Source: JAFGBM01 sp964564915 (GTDB lineage Bacteria; Actinomycetota; Actinomycetes; Actinomycetales; Demequinaceae). Taken from it: DNA of 52,767 bases. This document shows, piece by piece, positions 8,896 through 18,234 of the stretch. The stretch's first letter is position 1. The number at the start of each line of letters is the position of its first letter. The translations under genes were made by a program, and so were the position numbers. The notes under the pieces were generated by a model, which ran no database searches, was not told where the DNA came from, and was given only the letters and a program-made list of their open reading frames with translations. The DNA is taken from assembly GCA_964564915.1 (NCBI GenBank), contig CAZMCU010000006.1:1-52767 (forward strand), given 5' to 3'.

Positions 8896-9798
8896 TCACG
8901 CGTCTGCGACACCGGCCTCGCGGACCGGGTCGGTTCCGTACCACTCGTGGACAAGGCCGCGAGCGATCGTGCCTGGGGACGCAAGAGAAATCCTCTTCTC
9001 GACGAGCGACGTGAGCAGGTCGTCGCGCGTGAACCAACGGGCATCCGTCACCTCGACCGCATCGATCTTGAGATCGGCCGCCCGGGCGTGGGCCCGAAAA
9101 GCCACCATAATCGAGGCGGGAAAAGGCCACGGCTGACTCCTGACGTAGTCCAGCGAGTCGAGCTTGAGCGACGCCTCCTCCATCACCTCGCGATGCACCG
9201 CTTGCTCAAGCGATTCCCCCGGTTCGAGGAAACCGGCGAGGTGGGAATACCTCCCGGGGGAGTGATAGGCGACGTGGGCAAGGAGAAGGCGATCCGACTC
9301 GTCCGTGATCGCAACGATCACCGCGGGGTCCGTTCGGGGATAGTTCTCGTGTCCCTCCGGCACGCACCGTCGAACCCACCCCCCGTTTCCCGGCTCGGTG
9401 GGTTCTCCACACCGCGGGCACGCGGGGTTCCGCGCGTGCCACTCGATCATCGCGACCGCGGTGACCGCCAGCTCGAGTTCCGCCGCATGCTCCTCGCTTC
9501 CGCCGAGATGGCCGAACACCTCCCGGAGAGGGGTGGGCTTCCCGATTGCCCCTTTCCCCGGCTTGTCGACGTCCACGGGCACCGCGACGACGTCCCTGCC
9601 CTCGTGCTCGCCGAGGTATACCGCGAGGGGAGACTCCCGCCTCTTCTTGCTTGGCACGATGACCAAGCGTCCCTGGTGCATGTGGACGCCTCCCCTCGAC
9701 ACGAGGACGGCATCGGCTCGATCGAGATCGACCGTGGTTCGACGCTCCGCGGCACGGTCCACGCGGAGGGGTTCGCCGAGGAACCAGGGCACGAGCAC
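8896..9798 (-). CDS. nudC: NAD(+) diphosphatase / NADH pyrophosphatase NudC (Nudix)
   Basis: A 300-residue Nudix hydrolase that cleaves NAD(H) to NMN(H) and AMP, and in some bacteria removes NAD caps from RNA. A zinc-binding CPRCG...RRC segment lies at about 145-170. The Nudix box reads GFLEPGESLEQAVHREVMEE (around 205-224). The NudC signature SQPWPFP follows about 15 residues later, which distinguishes it from other Nudix enzymes. One oddity is that the usual Gly after the EE pair (EExG) is Ser here (EEASL). The GTG start at 9798 sits 6 nt behind a TAGCGT -10 box, so the message is probably leaderless. Divergent from the kinase-like gene and upstream of uvrD2. Confidence 0.92.
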   Translation of the reverse strand: MLVPWFLGEPLRVDRAAERRTTVDLDRADAVLVSRGGVHMHQGRLVIVPSKKRRESPLAVYLGEHEGRDVVAVPVDVDKPGKGAIGKPTPLREVFGHLGGSEEHAAELELAVTAVAMIEWHARNPACPRCGEPTEPGNGGWVRRCVPEGHENYPRTDPAVIVAITDESDRLLLAHVAYHSPGRYSHLAGFLEPGESLEQAVHREVMEEASLKLDSLDYVRSQPWPFPASIMVAFRAHARAADLKIDAVEVTDARWFTRDDLLTSLVEKRISLASPGTIARGLVHEWYGTDPVREAGVADA

Positions 9799-9804
9799 GG
9801 CTCC

Positions 9805-9810
9805 ACGCTA
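9805..9810 (-). promoter_or_regulatory. -10 box, leaderless promoter of nudC
   Basis: TAGCGT on the minus strand followed by exactly 6 nt and the GTG of nudC. This spacing would place the transcription start on or next to the first base of the start codon. Confidence 0.55.
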
Positions 9811-9854
9811 CGTCACACTCGGCACGCGCGTGGCGCCAAGACCCCGTTTGGTTC

Positions 9855-9860
9855 TACCGT
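9855..9860 (+). promoter_or_regulatory. -10 box, leaderless promoter of the kinase-like gene
   Basis: TACCGT followed by exactly 6 nt (GAGTGC) and the GTG at 9867. No ribosome site is visible, consistent with leaderless initiation. Confidence 0.55.
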
Positions 9861-9866
9861 GAGTGC

Positions 9867-10793
9867 GTGTCTCCTTCTCCGCTCGCTCTCGCGGCCCTCG
9901 CGACCGTAGCCGTCCCCGGCCTCGAGATCTACGACGTCCTCCGCAGTCCCAACGCGGACGCCGACTTCGACGTCGTGACGGTGGTCGACCCCACGGGCAG
10001 GCGATGGACCGTTCGGGCTCCTCGTCGACCCGCCGCTGGCGCGGCGCTCGAGGCGGAGTTGGGCCTTCTCGCCTCCCTCGGCAAAGCGTGCGACGCAGGA
10101 GATCTGGGGTTCGACGTTCCCCGCCCCGCTGGAACCGCACCCCTCAAAGAGGGCGGGCGCGTGGTTGTCTACGAGGAAATCCCCGGCAAGAGGTTGAGCC
10201 TCGCCGCCGTCGACCCCGATGGTGACCTCGCGGTCGCCATCGGCCGCGCCATCGCGGAGATCCACGAACTCCCCACCACGATCGTCGAAGACGCTGGGCT
10301 TCCCTGCTACGAACAAGAGGCCTACCGCCAGCGGAGACTCGCGGAACTCGACGCCGCCGCCCAAACGGGTAAGGTCCCCCCCGGGCTGACCGCACGGTGG
10401 GAAGAGCAACTGGAAAACGTCACGTGGTGGCGGTTCGAACCGACCGTGGTGCACGGAAGCCTCGGCGAACATCAATGGGTGGTGACGGACGGCACCGTCT
10501 CCGGCATCGTCGGCTGGGCCGATACCCGTGTCGCCGACCCGGCGGACGACCTGGGGTGGCTCGTCGCCGCCGCGCCGAGCGACCTCCTGAACTCGATCCT
10601 CGAGGCGTACACGGCGGAGCGTGGGGGACTCAGGGACCCCCACCTCACGGATCGAGCACACCTCGCGAGCGAGTTCGCGCTCGCGCGGTGGCTCATGCAT
10701 GGCGTGCGGACCACCAACCCCGACATCGTCAGGGACGCGGAAGGGATGCTAGCCGATCTCGTCGCGCTCCTCACGGAATCGGGCGAACTCTAG
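9867..10793 (+). CDS. Aminoglycoside phosphotransferase-like (APH/ChoK) protein, catalytic Asp missing
   Basis: A 308-residue protein of the APH/choline-kinase-like fold. The Brenner motif HxDxxxxN appears as HGSLGEHQ (residues 196-203), so catalytic Asp is Ser198 and the Asn is Gln203. The second metal-binding segment is preserved in form (GWADTRVADPADDLGWL, residues 216-232). Loss of the catalytic base suggests a pseudokinase or an altered chemistry. Phosphotransferase-like genes are often found beside uvrD/adnAB genes in actinobacteria, but their substrate is unknown. GTG start at 9867 behind a leaderless -10. The stop codon shares CTAG with the stop of adnB on the other strand. Confidence 0.75.
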   Translation: MSPSPLALAALATVAVPGLEIYDVLRSPNADADFDVVTVVDPTGRRWTVRAPRRPAAGAALEAELGLLASLGKACDAGDLGFDVPRPAGTAPLKEGGRVVVYEEIPGKRLSLAAVDPDGDLAVAIGRAIAEIHELPTTIVEDAGLPCYEQEAYRQRRLAELDAAAQTGKVPPGLTARWEEQLENVTWWRFEPTVVHGSLGEHQWVVTDGTVSGIVGWADTRVADPADDLGWLVAAAPSDLLNSILEAYTAERGGLRDPHLTDRAHLASEFALARWLMHGVRTTNPDIVRDAEGMLADLVALLTESGEL

Positions 10794-13700
10794 TCTCCGC
10801 GGAGGAGGCGAACGACCTCCTCCTCGCTCATGAGGTGCGTCGGTCGAGCCGACTTTCCCGTCGCGACGTACACGAAGAGTGCGTCGACATCCTCCACGGG
10901 AATCCCCCTCCACGCCGACCACGCGAGCCGGTACACGGCTAACTGAACGTCCCGAGCCTCGCGCTCGGCGGCGTCCCTGGGCGAACTGCCGGTCTTCCAA
11001 TCGACGACGGTCACCTTGTCGAGGCCATCGCCCGGGGGAAAAACCGCGTCGATCCTGCACCGCAAGACGACTCCCCCGACGGGAACCTCGACGTTCGCCT
11101 CGATCGCGATAGGGCGGCGCCCCGCCCACTCCGACGCGAGGAAGGCATCGCGTAGGGACGAGACCTCAGCCGCATCCGGCGCATCGAGGTCCGACTCGGC
11201 CCCCTCTCCGTCGAACCAATCGTCGGGGTCGAGCAAGGCCGGACGGTTGAAGTACGCCTCGGCCCACGTGTGAAACGCGCTTCCCCTCCGAGCCGAGGCG
11301 GTGGGCTCGAGCGGGATCGGCCTCCTCAACGTCAGGGCGAAGGTGTCGCGATCCCGCGCCATGGCGACAAGGGACGTGCTCCCCAGGTGCTCGGGCAAGG
11401 CCACGGAGTTCACCGCTTCCGCGCGCTCACGTTCCTCCGCGAGCATCGCCTCGATCTCCCGCTCGTAGGGGAGGCTCCCACGATCCGTCTTCCCCACACG
11501 CTGACGTGCCTCGATGACCTCGGAGGCGAGGGCGATCCGCCCCTCCTGGATCGCGCTCGGAGCGAGCGGCCACGACACCGGGACTCCTTCGGAATCCCCC
11601 GTCCCGCCATCTCCGGAGTCGCCATCGTCGCTTTCCGAGGGATGTCCATCCGGACCGGAAGCGTTCACGTCGGGTCGGGTAGCCCACCCCTCATCGGACA
11701 GCACTCCGGCATCAACGAGTTCCCTGACGTAGAGCGACACGGGGCGGAGAGAGGTCCCCTCCCCCATCCACGACGCCGTGAGGATGACGTCCGACTTCGC
11801 GCGTGTCACCGCCACGTAGAAGAGCCTCCGCTCCTCCTCGATCGCGTGTGCGCCCGCCGCATTCCGGAACGCATCCTCCGAGGTTTGGAAATCCCGGACG
11901 TTCTTCGCCGCTTCCCATTCCCACGCGGGAAGGAGGTTCGCGTCCCGGCGAAGCGGCCAGGGAAGGTGCCGGGCACTCTCGAGCCACCCCCCCGAACGAT
12001 ACGTGGGATCGTCCCGATCGCCGGAGACGCCGACGTTGGGGAACGTTCCATCCGACAGGCCGGGGACGGCGACGATATCCCACTCCATCCCCTTCGCGGC
12101 GTGAACGGTCATCACCTGAATCGCCCCCGGACGCGGGGCTTCGGTGGGGGAATCGAGACCATCTTCGCGGTCACGGGCGGCGTCGAGCCACGAGAGGAAA
12201 CCCCCGAGGGTCGCATGCTCAACACCGGTGGAGAACGTTCGTGCCGCCTCGACGAGGGCATCGAGAGCGTCGTCCCCCCGCGCGCGACCCATGGTCCTCG
12301 CGGCAAGGTTCGCCTCGATATCCAGGAGGGCGACGCGTGCGGCGAAGGACACGATGTCGACAACGGGCAAGTAGGCGTGCTCCCGGATCGCGGCGACGAC
12401 GGCCCCGAGGCGAGTCAGCCTCTCGCGGGCCACGGCCCCAAGGGAGCGACCATCGCGCGAGGTCCACGTCGCCTGGGGAAGGTTCTCCAGGGCATCGACG
12501 ATGCTCGCTTCGACCTCACGCGTCTCCCGGGGTCCGGCGAGTTCCTCCGCCCAATCATCGAGTGCCGCGATGTCCCGAATCCCCAACGCCATCCGCTCCG
12601 AGGTGAGGAGGCGCATGAGGGAATCCCCCCTGCTCGGGTCGTGGGCGACCTCGAGGAGCGCGACGAGGTCAACGACGGCGGGGGTATCGAGGAGTCCCCC
12701 GAGACCCACGACCTGGTAGTCGACGCCCGCGCGACGCAGCGCGGCGATGAGCGGTGGGAAAAGCTTCCGAACCCGACACAGGATCGCGGCCTCGACGGGG
12801 AGATCCGTCGACTTCCTCCCCCGCTCTAGAGCCGTGCGTCGGTCGAGGAGTTCCTGAACCATCCCTGCGGCCTCGTCCTCGGCATCCCGGAATACCCGGG
12901 CAACGACGGCGGGTTCACGAGGTTTCTGCTCGTCGCGCCTCGAGGGCGCTGTCCCCGAGGTCAACGCCGGAACGGATACGCGGGTCGCCCGTCGGAGGGG
13001 TTCGGTCACGGCGTTGGCCGTGCGCAACACCTCCGTCGAGTTCCTCCAGGAGACCGACAGCGTGAGCCTCTCCCCCTCCCCTCCGCCGAAGTCCTCGGCG
13101 AACCCCGCAAGAGCCCCCTCACTCGCTCCTCGGAACCCGTAGATCGCCTGGTTGGGGTCTCCCACGGCCATGACCGGAACGGCCCCCGCGAACATGGCAC
13201 GCAAGAGGTCGATCTGGCTCGGAGACGTGTCCTGGTATTCGTCGAGGAGGATGGCTCGGAAGCGCGCGTGCTCCAGGGCACGCACCCCCGGTATCGTCGC
13301 GAGTTCCCTCGCGAGCGCGATCTGGTCGGAGAAGTCGAGGAACGATCCCGCGCGCTTGGCCGCCCGGAAGCGTTCGACGAGGAGGGAGAGGCTGGCTCTC
13401 CCCCGGAACTTCGTCACCCATTCCCGCTTCGCCTTGTCCGATCGCTGCCGGGGGCCGATGGGCAGGGCGTCGACCGCGGAGGCGAGCGCCTCGAGGTACT
13501 CGGCGAGGTCGGAGGGCTCTTGGCCGTGGTCGGCCAACGCGGACGCGAGGGCGGAAACCGCCGTCGCGGCGGTCGAGAGGCTCCCGTCGAACGCGAGGTC
13601 GCCCGCCCAATCGTCCGCAATCCTTGACGCGAGTTGCCAGAGGGCGGCATCGGTCAGGACAACGGATTCCGGGTCGACGCCGATCCGAAGCCCATGCTCG

Positions 13701-14110
13701 GCCACGAGGCTCGCGGCATAGGCGTTGTAGGTGGAGACCGAGGGTTGAGGACGATGCGGATCGACGCCGTAGGCCTGGTCGAGGTATCCCGCCACCCGTT
13801 CCGCGATCTCGCCCGCCGCCTTGCGGGTGAACGTAAGGCACAGGATCTCGTCGGGCGCGAGGTCGCGACCCGCCAAGCGCGATGCGTGATCGAGGAGGTA
13901 CACGAACCTCAACGCGAGGGCGTGGGTCTTCCCCGATCCCGCACCGGCCACAACGAGGGTTGGCCCGAACGGAGCCTCGATCACCCTTCGCTGTTCGTCC
14001 GTTGGACGCAGGTTCTCCCCTATCAAGGACATCAACTCATCGGCCCCACGCGACCGCCCGCGAACCACCCCGCTCGGATCGAGGGAGTCGGGGGGCACCG
14101 GAGTCGTCAT
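10790..14110 (-). CDS. adnB: AdnB-like UvrD-family helicase/RecB-family nuclease subunit
   Basis: A 1106-residue SF1A helicase fused to a C-terminal RecB-type nuclease. Walker A is VVAGAGSGKTH (53-63); motif II is LLDEYQDTSPSQ; motif III is AVGDPNQAIYGFRGA; motif V is VHAAKGMEWDIVAVPGL; motif VI is VAVTRAK. The nuclease signature near residue 1040 is VVDWKTG followed by VQLAVYRLAW. With the upstream gene it would form the AdnAB double-strand-break end-resection motor-nuclease described in mycobacteria, where AdnB is the leading motor. ATG at 14110 overlaps the adnA stop in ATGA, so translation is probably coupled. A further in-frame upstream ATG lies inside adnA. Confidence 0.85.
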   Translation of the reverse strand: MTTPVPPDSLDPSGVVRGRSRGADELMSLIGENLRPTDEQRRVIEAPFGPTLVVAGAGSGKTHALALRFVYLLDHASRLAGRDLAPDEILCLTFTRKAAGEIAERVAGYLDQAYGVDPHRPQPSVSTYNAYAASLVAEHGLRIGVDPESVVLTDAALWQLASRIADDWAGDLAFDGSLSTAATAVSALASALADHGQEPSDLAEYLEALASAVDALPIGPRQRSDKAKREWVTKFRGRASLSLLVERFRAAKRAGSFLDFSDQIALARELATIPGVRALEHARFRAILLDEYQDTSPSQIDLLRAMFAGAVPVMAVGDPNQAIYGFRGASEGALAGFAEDFGGGEGERLTLSVSWRNSTEVLRTANAVTEPLRRATRVSVPALTSGTAPSRRDEQKPREPAVVARVFRDAEDEAAGMVQELLDRRTALERGRKSTDLPVEAAILCRVRKLFPPLIAALRRAGVDYQVVGLGGLLDTPAVVDLVALLEVAHDPSRGDSLMRLLTSERMALGIRDIAALDDWAEELAGPRETREVEASIVDALENLPQATWTSRDGRSLGAVARERLTRLGAVVAAIREHAYLPVVDIVSFAARVALLDIEANLAARTMGRARGDDALDALVEAARTFSTGVEHATLGGFLSWLDAARDREDGLDSPTEAPRPGAIQVMTVHAAKGMEWDIVAVPGLSDGTFPNVGVSGDRDDPTYRSGGWLESARHLPWPLRRDANLLPAWEWEAAKNVRDFQTSEDAFRNAAGAHAIEEERRLFYVAVTRAKSDVILTASWMGEGTSLRPVSLYVRELVDAGVLSDEGWATRPDVNASGPDGHPSESDDGDSGDGGTGDSEGVPVSWPLAPSAIQEGRIALASEVIEARQRVGKTDRGSLPYEREIEAMLAEERERAEAVNSVALPEHLGSTSLVAMARDRDTFALTLRRPIPLEPTASARRGSAFHTWAEAYFNRPALLDPDDWFDGEGAESDLDAPDAAEVSSLRDAFLASEWAGRRPIAIEANVEVPVGGVVLRCRIDAVFPPGDGLDKVTVVDWKTGSSPRDAAEREARDVQLAVYRLAWSAWRGIPVEDVDALFVYVATGKSARPTHLMSEEEVVRLLRGD

Positions 14111-17100
14111 GCTTCCGTCACCTGACCCCCCTCGGCTTGTGCCGGACATGAGCGTCGAACGGGACACGTGCGGCAGTCCTTACTGAGGATCGCGTCAAAG
14201 TCCGCGCGGCAGAGCGTGTCGACGATGGCCTCGAGGCGCGCAACACCATCCTTGGCGGCGTCGGCTCCCTGACGTCGCACGTAGTCGCCGCCCGCTCCCA
14301 GGAAAACGAGCTCCGCCCCCACCGCGGTTGCCACCCCGGGGAATCCACCGGTGTTGGCGGCAACCTGGTACATCGCCAATTGAGGGTTTGCCTCGACGTC
14401 CTTCTTCGGGGTCGCCTGCGCTCCCGTCTTAAGATCGACGATCCGTGCTTCGCCGTCTCGCACGTGGAGGCGGTCGGCTTGGCCGGAAAGGAGCGCGTTG
14501 CCGATCTCGACGGCGAAGGAAACCTCCGTTCGCACGTCCCAACCCTCGTGTGACGCACCCGATGCGTACTCGGCGAACCGATCGGCCATCTCCGCAACAC
14601 GGGCCTTCAGGTGCGATCCCCACCAGTTGTCCCGAAGGCCAAGTTCCGGCCACCGCGCCTCGATCGCGGACATCACCGCTTCAGCCGGGCCTTGGGGATT
14701 CTCGGCCGCCGCCGCGTGCACGAGCGTGCCGATCCGTTGGGCGGAACCGGATTCGCTCGTGCCCCCCGCGGACTCCAGCACCGCCCTGAGCGGACAGCTC
14801 TCGATCCTCTCGACCCTCGACGGTGACACCCGCACCCGTTCGTCTCGGCGCCACAACGGTTCGGTTGACGAGGGCTCGTGCGCCCCGTACCACGTCGTGG
14901 GGTCGGCACCCGGAACGCCCGCGAGCGCGAGGCGGGCAAGCATCTCGGTGTGACCCGCTCTCCCGTGGGAATCGAGATCGGCCGCTTCCGCGCGTAGCAC
15001 GGCTACCGCCTCACGGAGATCGGAGAACCCTCCCACCTCGGATGCGCGCCGCACGGGCACGCCGTCCCCGAGAAGAGCGAGATAGCGCGATGGGCGTTCG
15101 TCCACCCCCTCACGACCCAGGGCGATGACGTGACGCTTCGCTCGTGTGATGGAGACCAGGAATGCCCGGGTCTCGTCGTCGAGGATTCCCGCCCTCCTTG
15201 CTCGAAGGTCCGCATCCCCCGTCGTCTCGCCCTCGGAGCGGGGGGTGGCCCGGCCGGCAAGAACATCGGCAAGGAACCCCGCCCCCAAAACGGAGTCGCG
15301 GAGGGCAAGGTTGGGCCAAACCCCCTCGTCGAGTCCGGCGATCGCGACGACGTCCCATTCGCGTCCCGCGGCGGATGCGGGCGTCTCGAACGCCACGACA
15401 TCCCCCGTAGCCCCGCCCGCGGCGAGGGTGTCGACCGCGAACGCCTGACCTTCGAGGTAGTCGAGAAAGGCTCCCGGGGGCGCCTCGGGAAGACGCTCCT
15501 CGTAGTCTCCGGCCGCCCGGAACAAAGCGACCACCGCGTCAAGGTCGGCGTCGTCGTTCGTCGAACCCGCGATCGCGGCATCCCTCCACACCTCCGCGAC
15601 CCCCAACGTCTTCCATAGCGCCCACAGGACGGTCGACGCCGTCGCCCCGGGCACACGCGCGGCGACGGCACCGGCCCTCGCCGCCGATGCCGCGACGCTA
15701 GCGCGGGCCGACTCTCGCGTCGCGACCGTCGCCAACCGGGCAGGGTCCGCGAGAGCATCCACCAGTAGGTCGTCGCCCAACCGCCTTCCACCACCCGCAC
15801 GCTCCTCCATCACGAGTTGCCTCTTGAGACGTCGAATCCCGGGTCCGTCCACACCGATCGCCCGCGAGGACAAGACCTCCTGGGAAGCCTCGACGGTCCA
15901 CCCATCCCCCAGGGCGACCCTCATGAGTCGGAGAAGGGAGGCGACGACGGGCTGCCGATGGAGAGCCACCCCTTCCCCCAGGCGCGCACACGGAATCCCC
16001 GCATTCATCAGGTTGGAGCGAACTTCCGCTGCGCGGGCCCGGGTGCGCGCGACAATCGCCATGTCCGACCACCGCACCTGCCCCCCGGCCTCTCCTCGGT
16101 GAAAATCCCTCAGGCGGGCCGCGAGGGCCCGCGCCTCCGCCACGCCGTGCGGGGACAGAATCACCTCAAGCGAATCGTCTCGATCGTCAATCGAACCGCC
16201 GGAGGCTCCCCGTGCGGAGAATCCCTGCGCCGTACCAATTCGCGAGGCCGCTCTCTCGGCGACAGCGGATAGTCCCGGTCCCTGACGATGCGAGGGGCCG
16301 AGGCCAATCAGCATCGCACCGAAACCGATCGGGGGATCGAGAACCGCGTCCGCGACGACGTGCGGGATCGCGCCCCGGTACCCCTGGACGGACTCGTCCG
16401 CGTTTCCCAGAAGCACCACCCGAGATCCGGCACGGGCGAGAAGCCGCAAGAGATCCCATGCTCCGTGCGTGACGTCCTGAACGTCGTCGACGACGACCAG
16501 TCCCCACGACGGTTGGGTCTCTCCCGAAGGCCACGACGCCAGTCGATCCGCGGCGGCGGAGACGATCCCGGCGGGGTCGTAACGCTCTCCCTGATCGCCG
16601 GAAATCGCCCGGAGCCCCATGGTCGCCTCGTATTCGGCGAATACGGCCGCCGCGGCGACCCATTCCGGTCGTCCCCATTCCTCGCCCAGTCGTCGAAGGT
16701 CGACGGGACCCTTCCCCGCTTCCTCCGCCCGCATGATGAGATCGCGCAGCTCCCCGCGAAAACCCTGAAGTTCCGTCGCCGGGGTTGGAACGATTCCCGT
16801 CCAGGTGGGCCCCGCGACTCGGCCCTCACGGTGCCCGCTAAGCAAGGCTCCTATGATCTGGTCCTGCTCCGCCCCCGACACGAGGACGGGGGAGGGACGT
16901 CCCTCGCGGGTAGCGGCAATCCGGAGTATCCCCCACGCGACCGACGCTGCCGTCCGCACGGGGGGTTCGCTCGTCGGTGACCCCAGGGCACGCGAAAGCC
17001 GGTCGCGGAGAACCGTAGCCGCGACGCGCGTCGGAGCGAGGACGAGCACATCCTCGGGGGCAAACCGACCGGAACGAACGGCATCGACGCCGAGGGCGAC

Positions 17101-17253
17101 GGCGAGCGTGCTCTTGCCGCTTCCTGGGCCACCGACGACAAGTAACGACCGTCCATCGGCCTCCGCGACGCGGGCTATGACCGCCGCCTGATCGGTGTCG
17201 GGCGGCGGCTCGGGCGCGCGAACGAGCGGACGACTCAGTTCGACGCGCGGCAT
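14107..17253 (-). CDS. adnA: AdnA-like UvrD-family helicase/nuclease subunit with Fe-S cysteines
   Basis: A 1048-residue helicase-nuclease. Walker A is VVGGPGSGKST (39-49) with Ser in place of the usual Thr-containing GKT. Motif II reads VVDDVQDVTHGAW, a degenerate DExQ motif (DDVQD). Motif VI is VSITRAK. The C-terminal RecB-type nuclease has GQADRL, VDLKTG and QLAMYQ. Four Cys, one in RIESCPLRAVLE and three in DCRTCPVRRSCP at the C-terminus, match the AddB/AdnA iron-sulphur cluster pattern. First gene of the adnA-adnB pair. ATG at 17253 follows GGTGGA at a suitable distance. The degenerate motor motifs agree with AdnA being the weaker motor in mycobacteria. Confidence 0.83.
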   Translation of the reverse strand: MPRVELSRPLVRAPEPPPDTDQAAVIARVAEADGRSLLVVGGPGSGKSTLAVALGVDAVRSGRFAPEDVLVLAPTRVAATVLRDRLSRALGSPTSEPPVRTAASVAWGILRIAATREGRPSPVLVSGAEQDQIIGALLSGHREGRVAGPTWTGIVPTPATELQGFRGELRDLIMRAEEAGKGPVDLRRLGEEWGRPEWVAAAAVFAEYEATMGLRAISGDQGERYDPAGIVSAAADRLASWPSGETQPSWGLVVVDDVQDVTHGAWDLLRLLARAGSRVVLLGNADESVQGYRGAIPHVVADAVLDPPIGFGAMLIGLGPSHRQGPGLSAVAERAASRIGTAQGFSARGASGGSIDDRDDSLEVILSPHGVAEARALAARLRDFHRGEAGGQVRWSDMAIVARTRARAAEVRSNLMNAGIPCARLGEGVALHRQPVVASLLRLMRVALGDGWTVEASQEVLSSRAIGVDGPGIRRLKRQLVMEERAGGGRRLGDDLLVDALADPARLATVATRESARASVAASAARAGAVAARVPGATASTVLWALWKTLGVAEVWRDAAIAGSTNDDADLDAVVALFRAAGDYEERLPEAPPGAFLDYLEGQAFAVDTLAAGGATGDVVAFETPASAAGREWDVVAIAGLDEGVWPNLALRDSVLGAGFLADVLAGRATPRSEGETTGDADLRARRAGILDDETRAFLVSITRAKRHVIALGREGVDERPSRYLALLGDGVPVRRASEVGGFSDLREAVAVLRAEAADLDSHGRAGHTEMLARLALAGVPGADPTTWYGAHEPSSTEPLWRRDERVRVSPSRVERIESCPLRAVLESAGGTSESGSAQRIGTLVHAAAAENPQGPAEAVMSAIEARWPELGLRDNWWGSHLKARVAEMADRFAEYASGASHEGWDVRTEVSFAVEIGNALLSGQADRLHVRDGEARIVDLKTGAQATPKKDVEANPQLAMYQVAANTGGFPGVATAVGAELVFLGAGGDYVRRQGADAAKDGVARLEAIVDTLCRADFDAILSKDCRTCPVRRSCPAQAEGGQVTEA

Positions 17254-17302
17254 CTCACTATTCCACCATCGGGGGGTGACGACGCGACAACCATCGCGAG
17301 CA

Positions 17303-18229
17303 CTATTCCGTGAGGGGGTGCGGCCAGGCGTTCGGTCGGCAGGGGGCGACATCGATCTCCTGGTCCTGCATCACCGATGCCAATTCGTCGGGAGCGGGGC
17401 ATGTCGTATCCGCTTGCTCGAGGATGTGCCCAACGTAGTGGTTGATCAGGTACTGCCGGGCGCTCTGCCGTTCGTCGCCATACGACTCGAGCCCCGCGGC
17501 CCACAAATACGCGTTGATGACCGCGAGCCCCTGCTCCGCACACGACCGCACCGTCAGGTTGGGGCTGGGGGAGGCGACGGGCGCCTGGCTAGCCGTCGCC
17601 ATCGTGGTGTCTTCCGTCGCATCGACGACGGGAGCGGTCTCCTCACCCCTCGGGGGCGCGGCGGAGTGGGAATCGGTACAAAAAGCGTCCATCGAGGACG
17701 GGCTTGAAAACACGACGACGATGTCGGCGGCTCCGTCCGTTCTCGCGAAGGTCATCCGTCCGTTCGTGCCCCATCCACGCTCGTCGTTGAGGGTACTGAG
17801 GACGAAGATCGCCGCTGCGTCCCCCGAAATGGGTAACCCGTCCTCCACCTCGACGCGCACCCACCGCACGGGACCGGTTCCCGGAGCTTCGACCAATCCG
17901 GGGGTCACGGTGAAGGTTCCCGGTCCCTCCAGGGGAATCTCGAGGCTCGCCAGTCCCGCATAGGTATCCGCGGCGTCGATGGGCCTATCGATAGCGGGGT
18001 AGAGATAGGTAGGAATGCTCGGCCCCTGCGTCCCCGAGGACGAGGGGCTCGAGGACGCGCTCGGACTCGCTACCGGATCTTCTCGAACGAGGTGCATGGT
18101 TAAGTGAGCGATGAACCAACCGGCACCGATCCCGGCGACAAGGGCGCCAACGACGATCAGCGCGATGCCTCGGGGACTGGGCAACTTTCTCCCACGAAAG
18201 GAGGGGAGGCGAAGTCGACCCAGGTTCAT
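17303..18229 (-). CDS. DUF3152 metalloprotease-like protein with degenerate zinc motif
   Basis: A 308-residue protein with one N-terminal membrane anchor (about 21-44), a Ser-rich linker, then a DUF3152 domain. Recognisable family blocks are TLNDERGWGTNG, a Cys in DAFCTDS, SCAEQGLAVINAYLWA, INHYVGHILE and CRPNAWPHP at the C-terminus. In typical members as I recall them the last zinc block reads INHEVGHxLGxxHxxC. Here the catalytic Glu is Tyr (HYVGH) and the third His region is EQADTTC, so protease activity is unlikely. DUF3152 beside DUF3107 matches Rv3207c/Rv3208A. ATG at 18229 lies 6 nt behind TATCGT. It precedes adnA by 50 nt. Confidence 0.8.
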   Translation of the reverse strand: MNLGRLRLPSFRGRKLPSPRGIALIVVGALVAGIGAGWFIAHLTMHLVREDPVASPSASSSPSSSGTQGPSIPTYLYPAIDRPIDAADTYAGLASLEIPLEGPGTFTVTPGLVEAPGTGPVRWVRVEVEDGLPISGDAAAIFVLSTLNDERGWGTNGRMTFARTDGAADIVVVFSSPSSMDAFCTDSHSAAPPRGEETAPVVDATEDTTMATASQAPVASPSPNLTVRSCAEQGLAVINAYLWAAGLESYGDERQSARQYLINHYVGHILEQADTTCPAPDELASVMQDQEIDVAPCRPNAWPHPLTE

Positions 18230-18234
18230 GACCC

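Noticed and set aside
11270..12829. 519-residue open frame opposite adnB
   Set aside because: High-GC antisense shadow with arginine-rich low-information sequence; adnB motifs are complete on the other strand.
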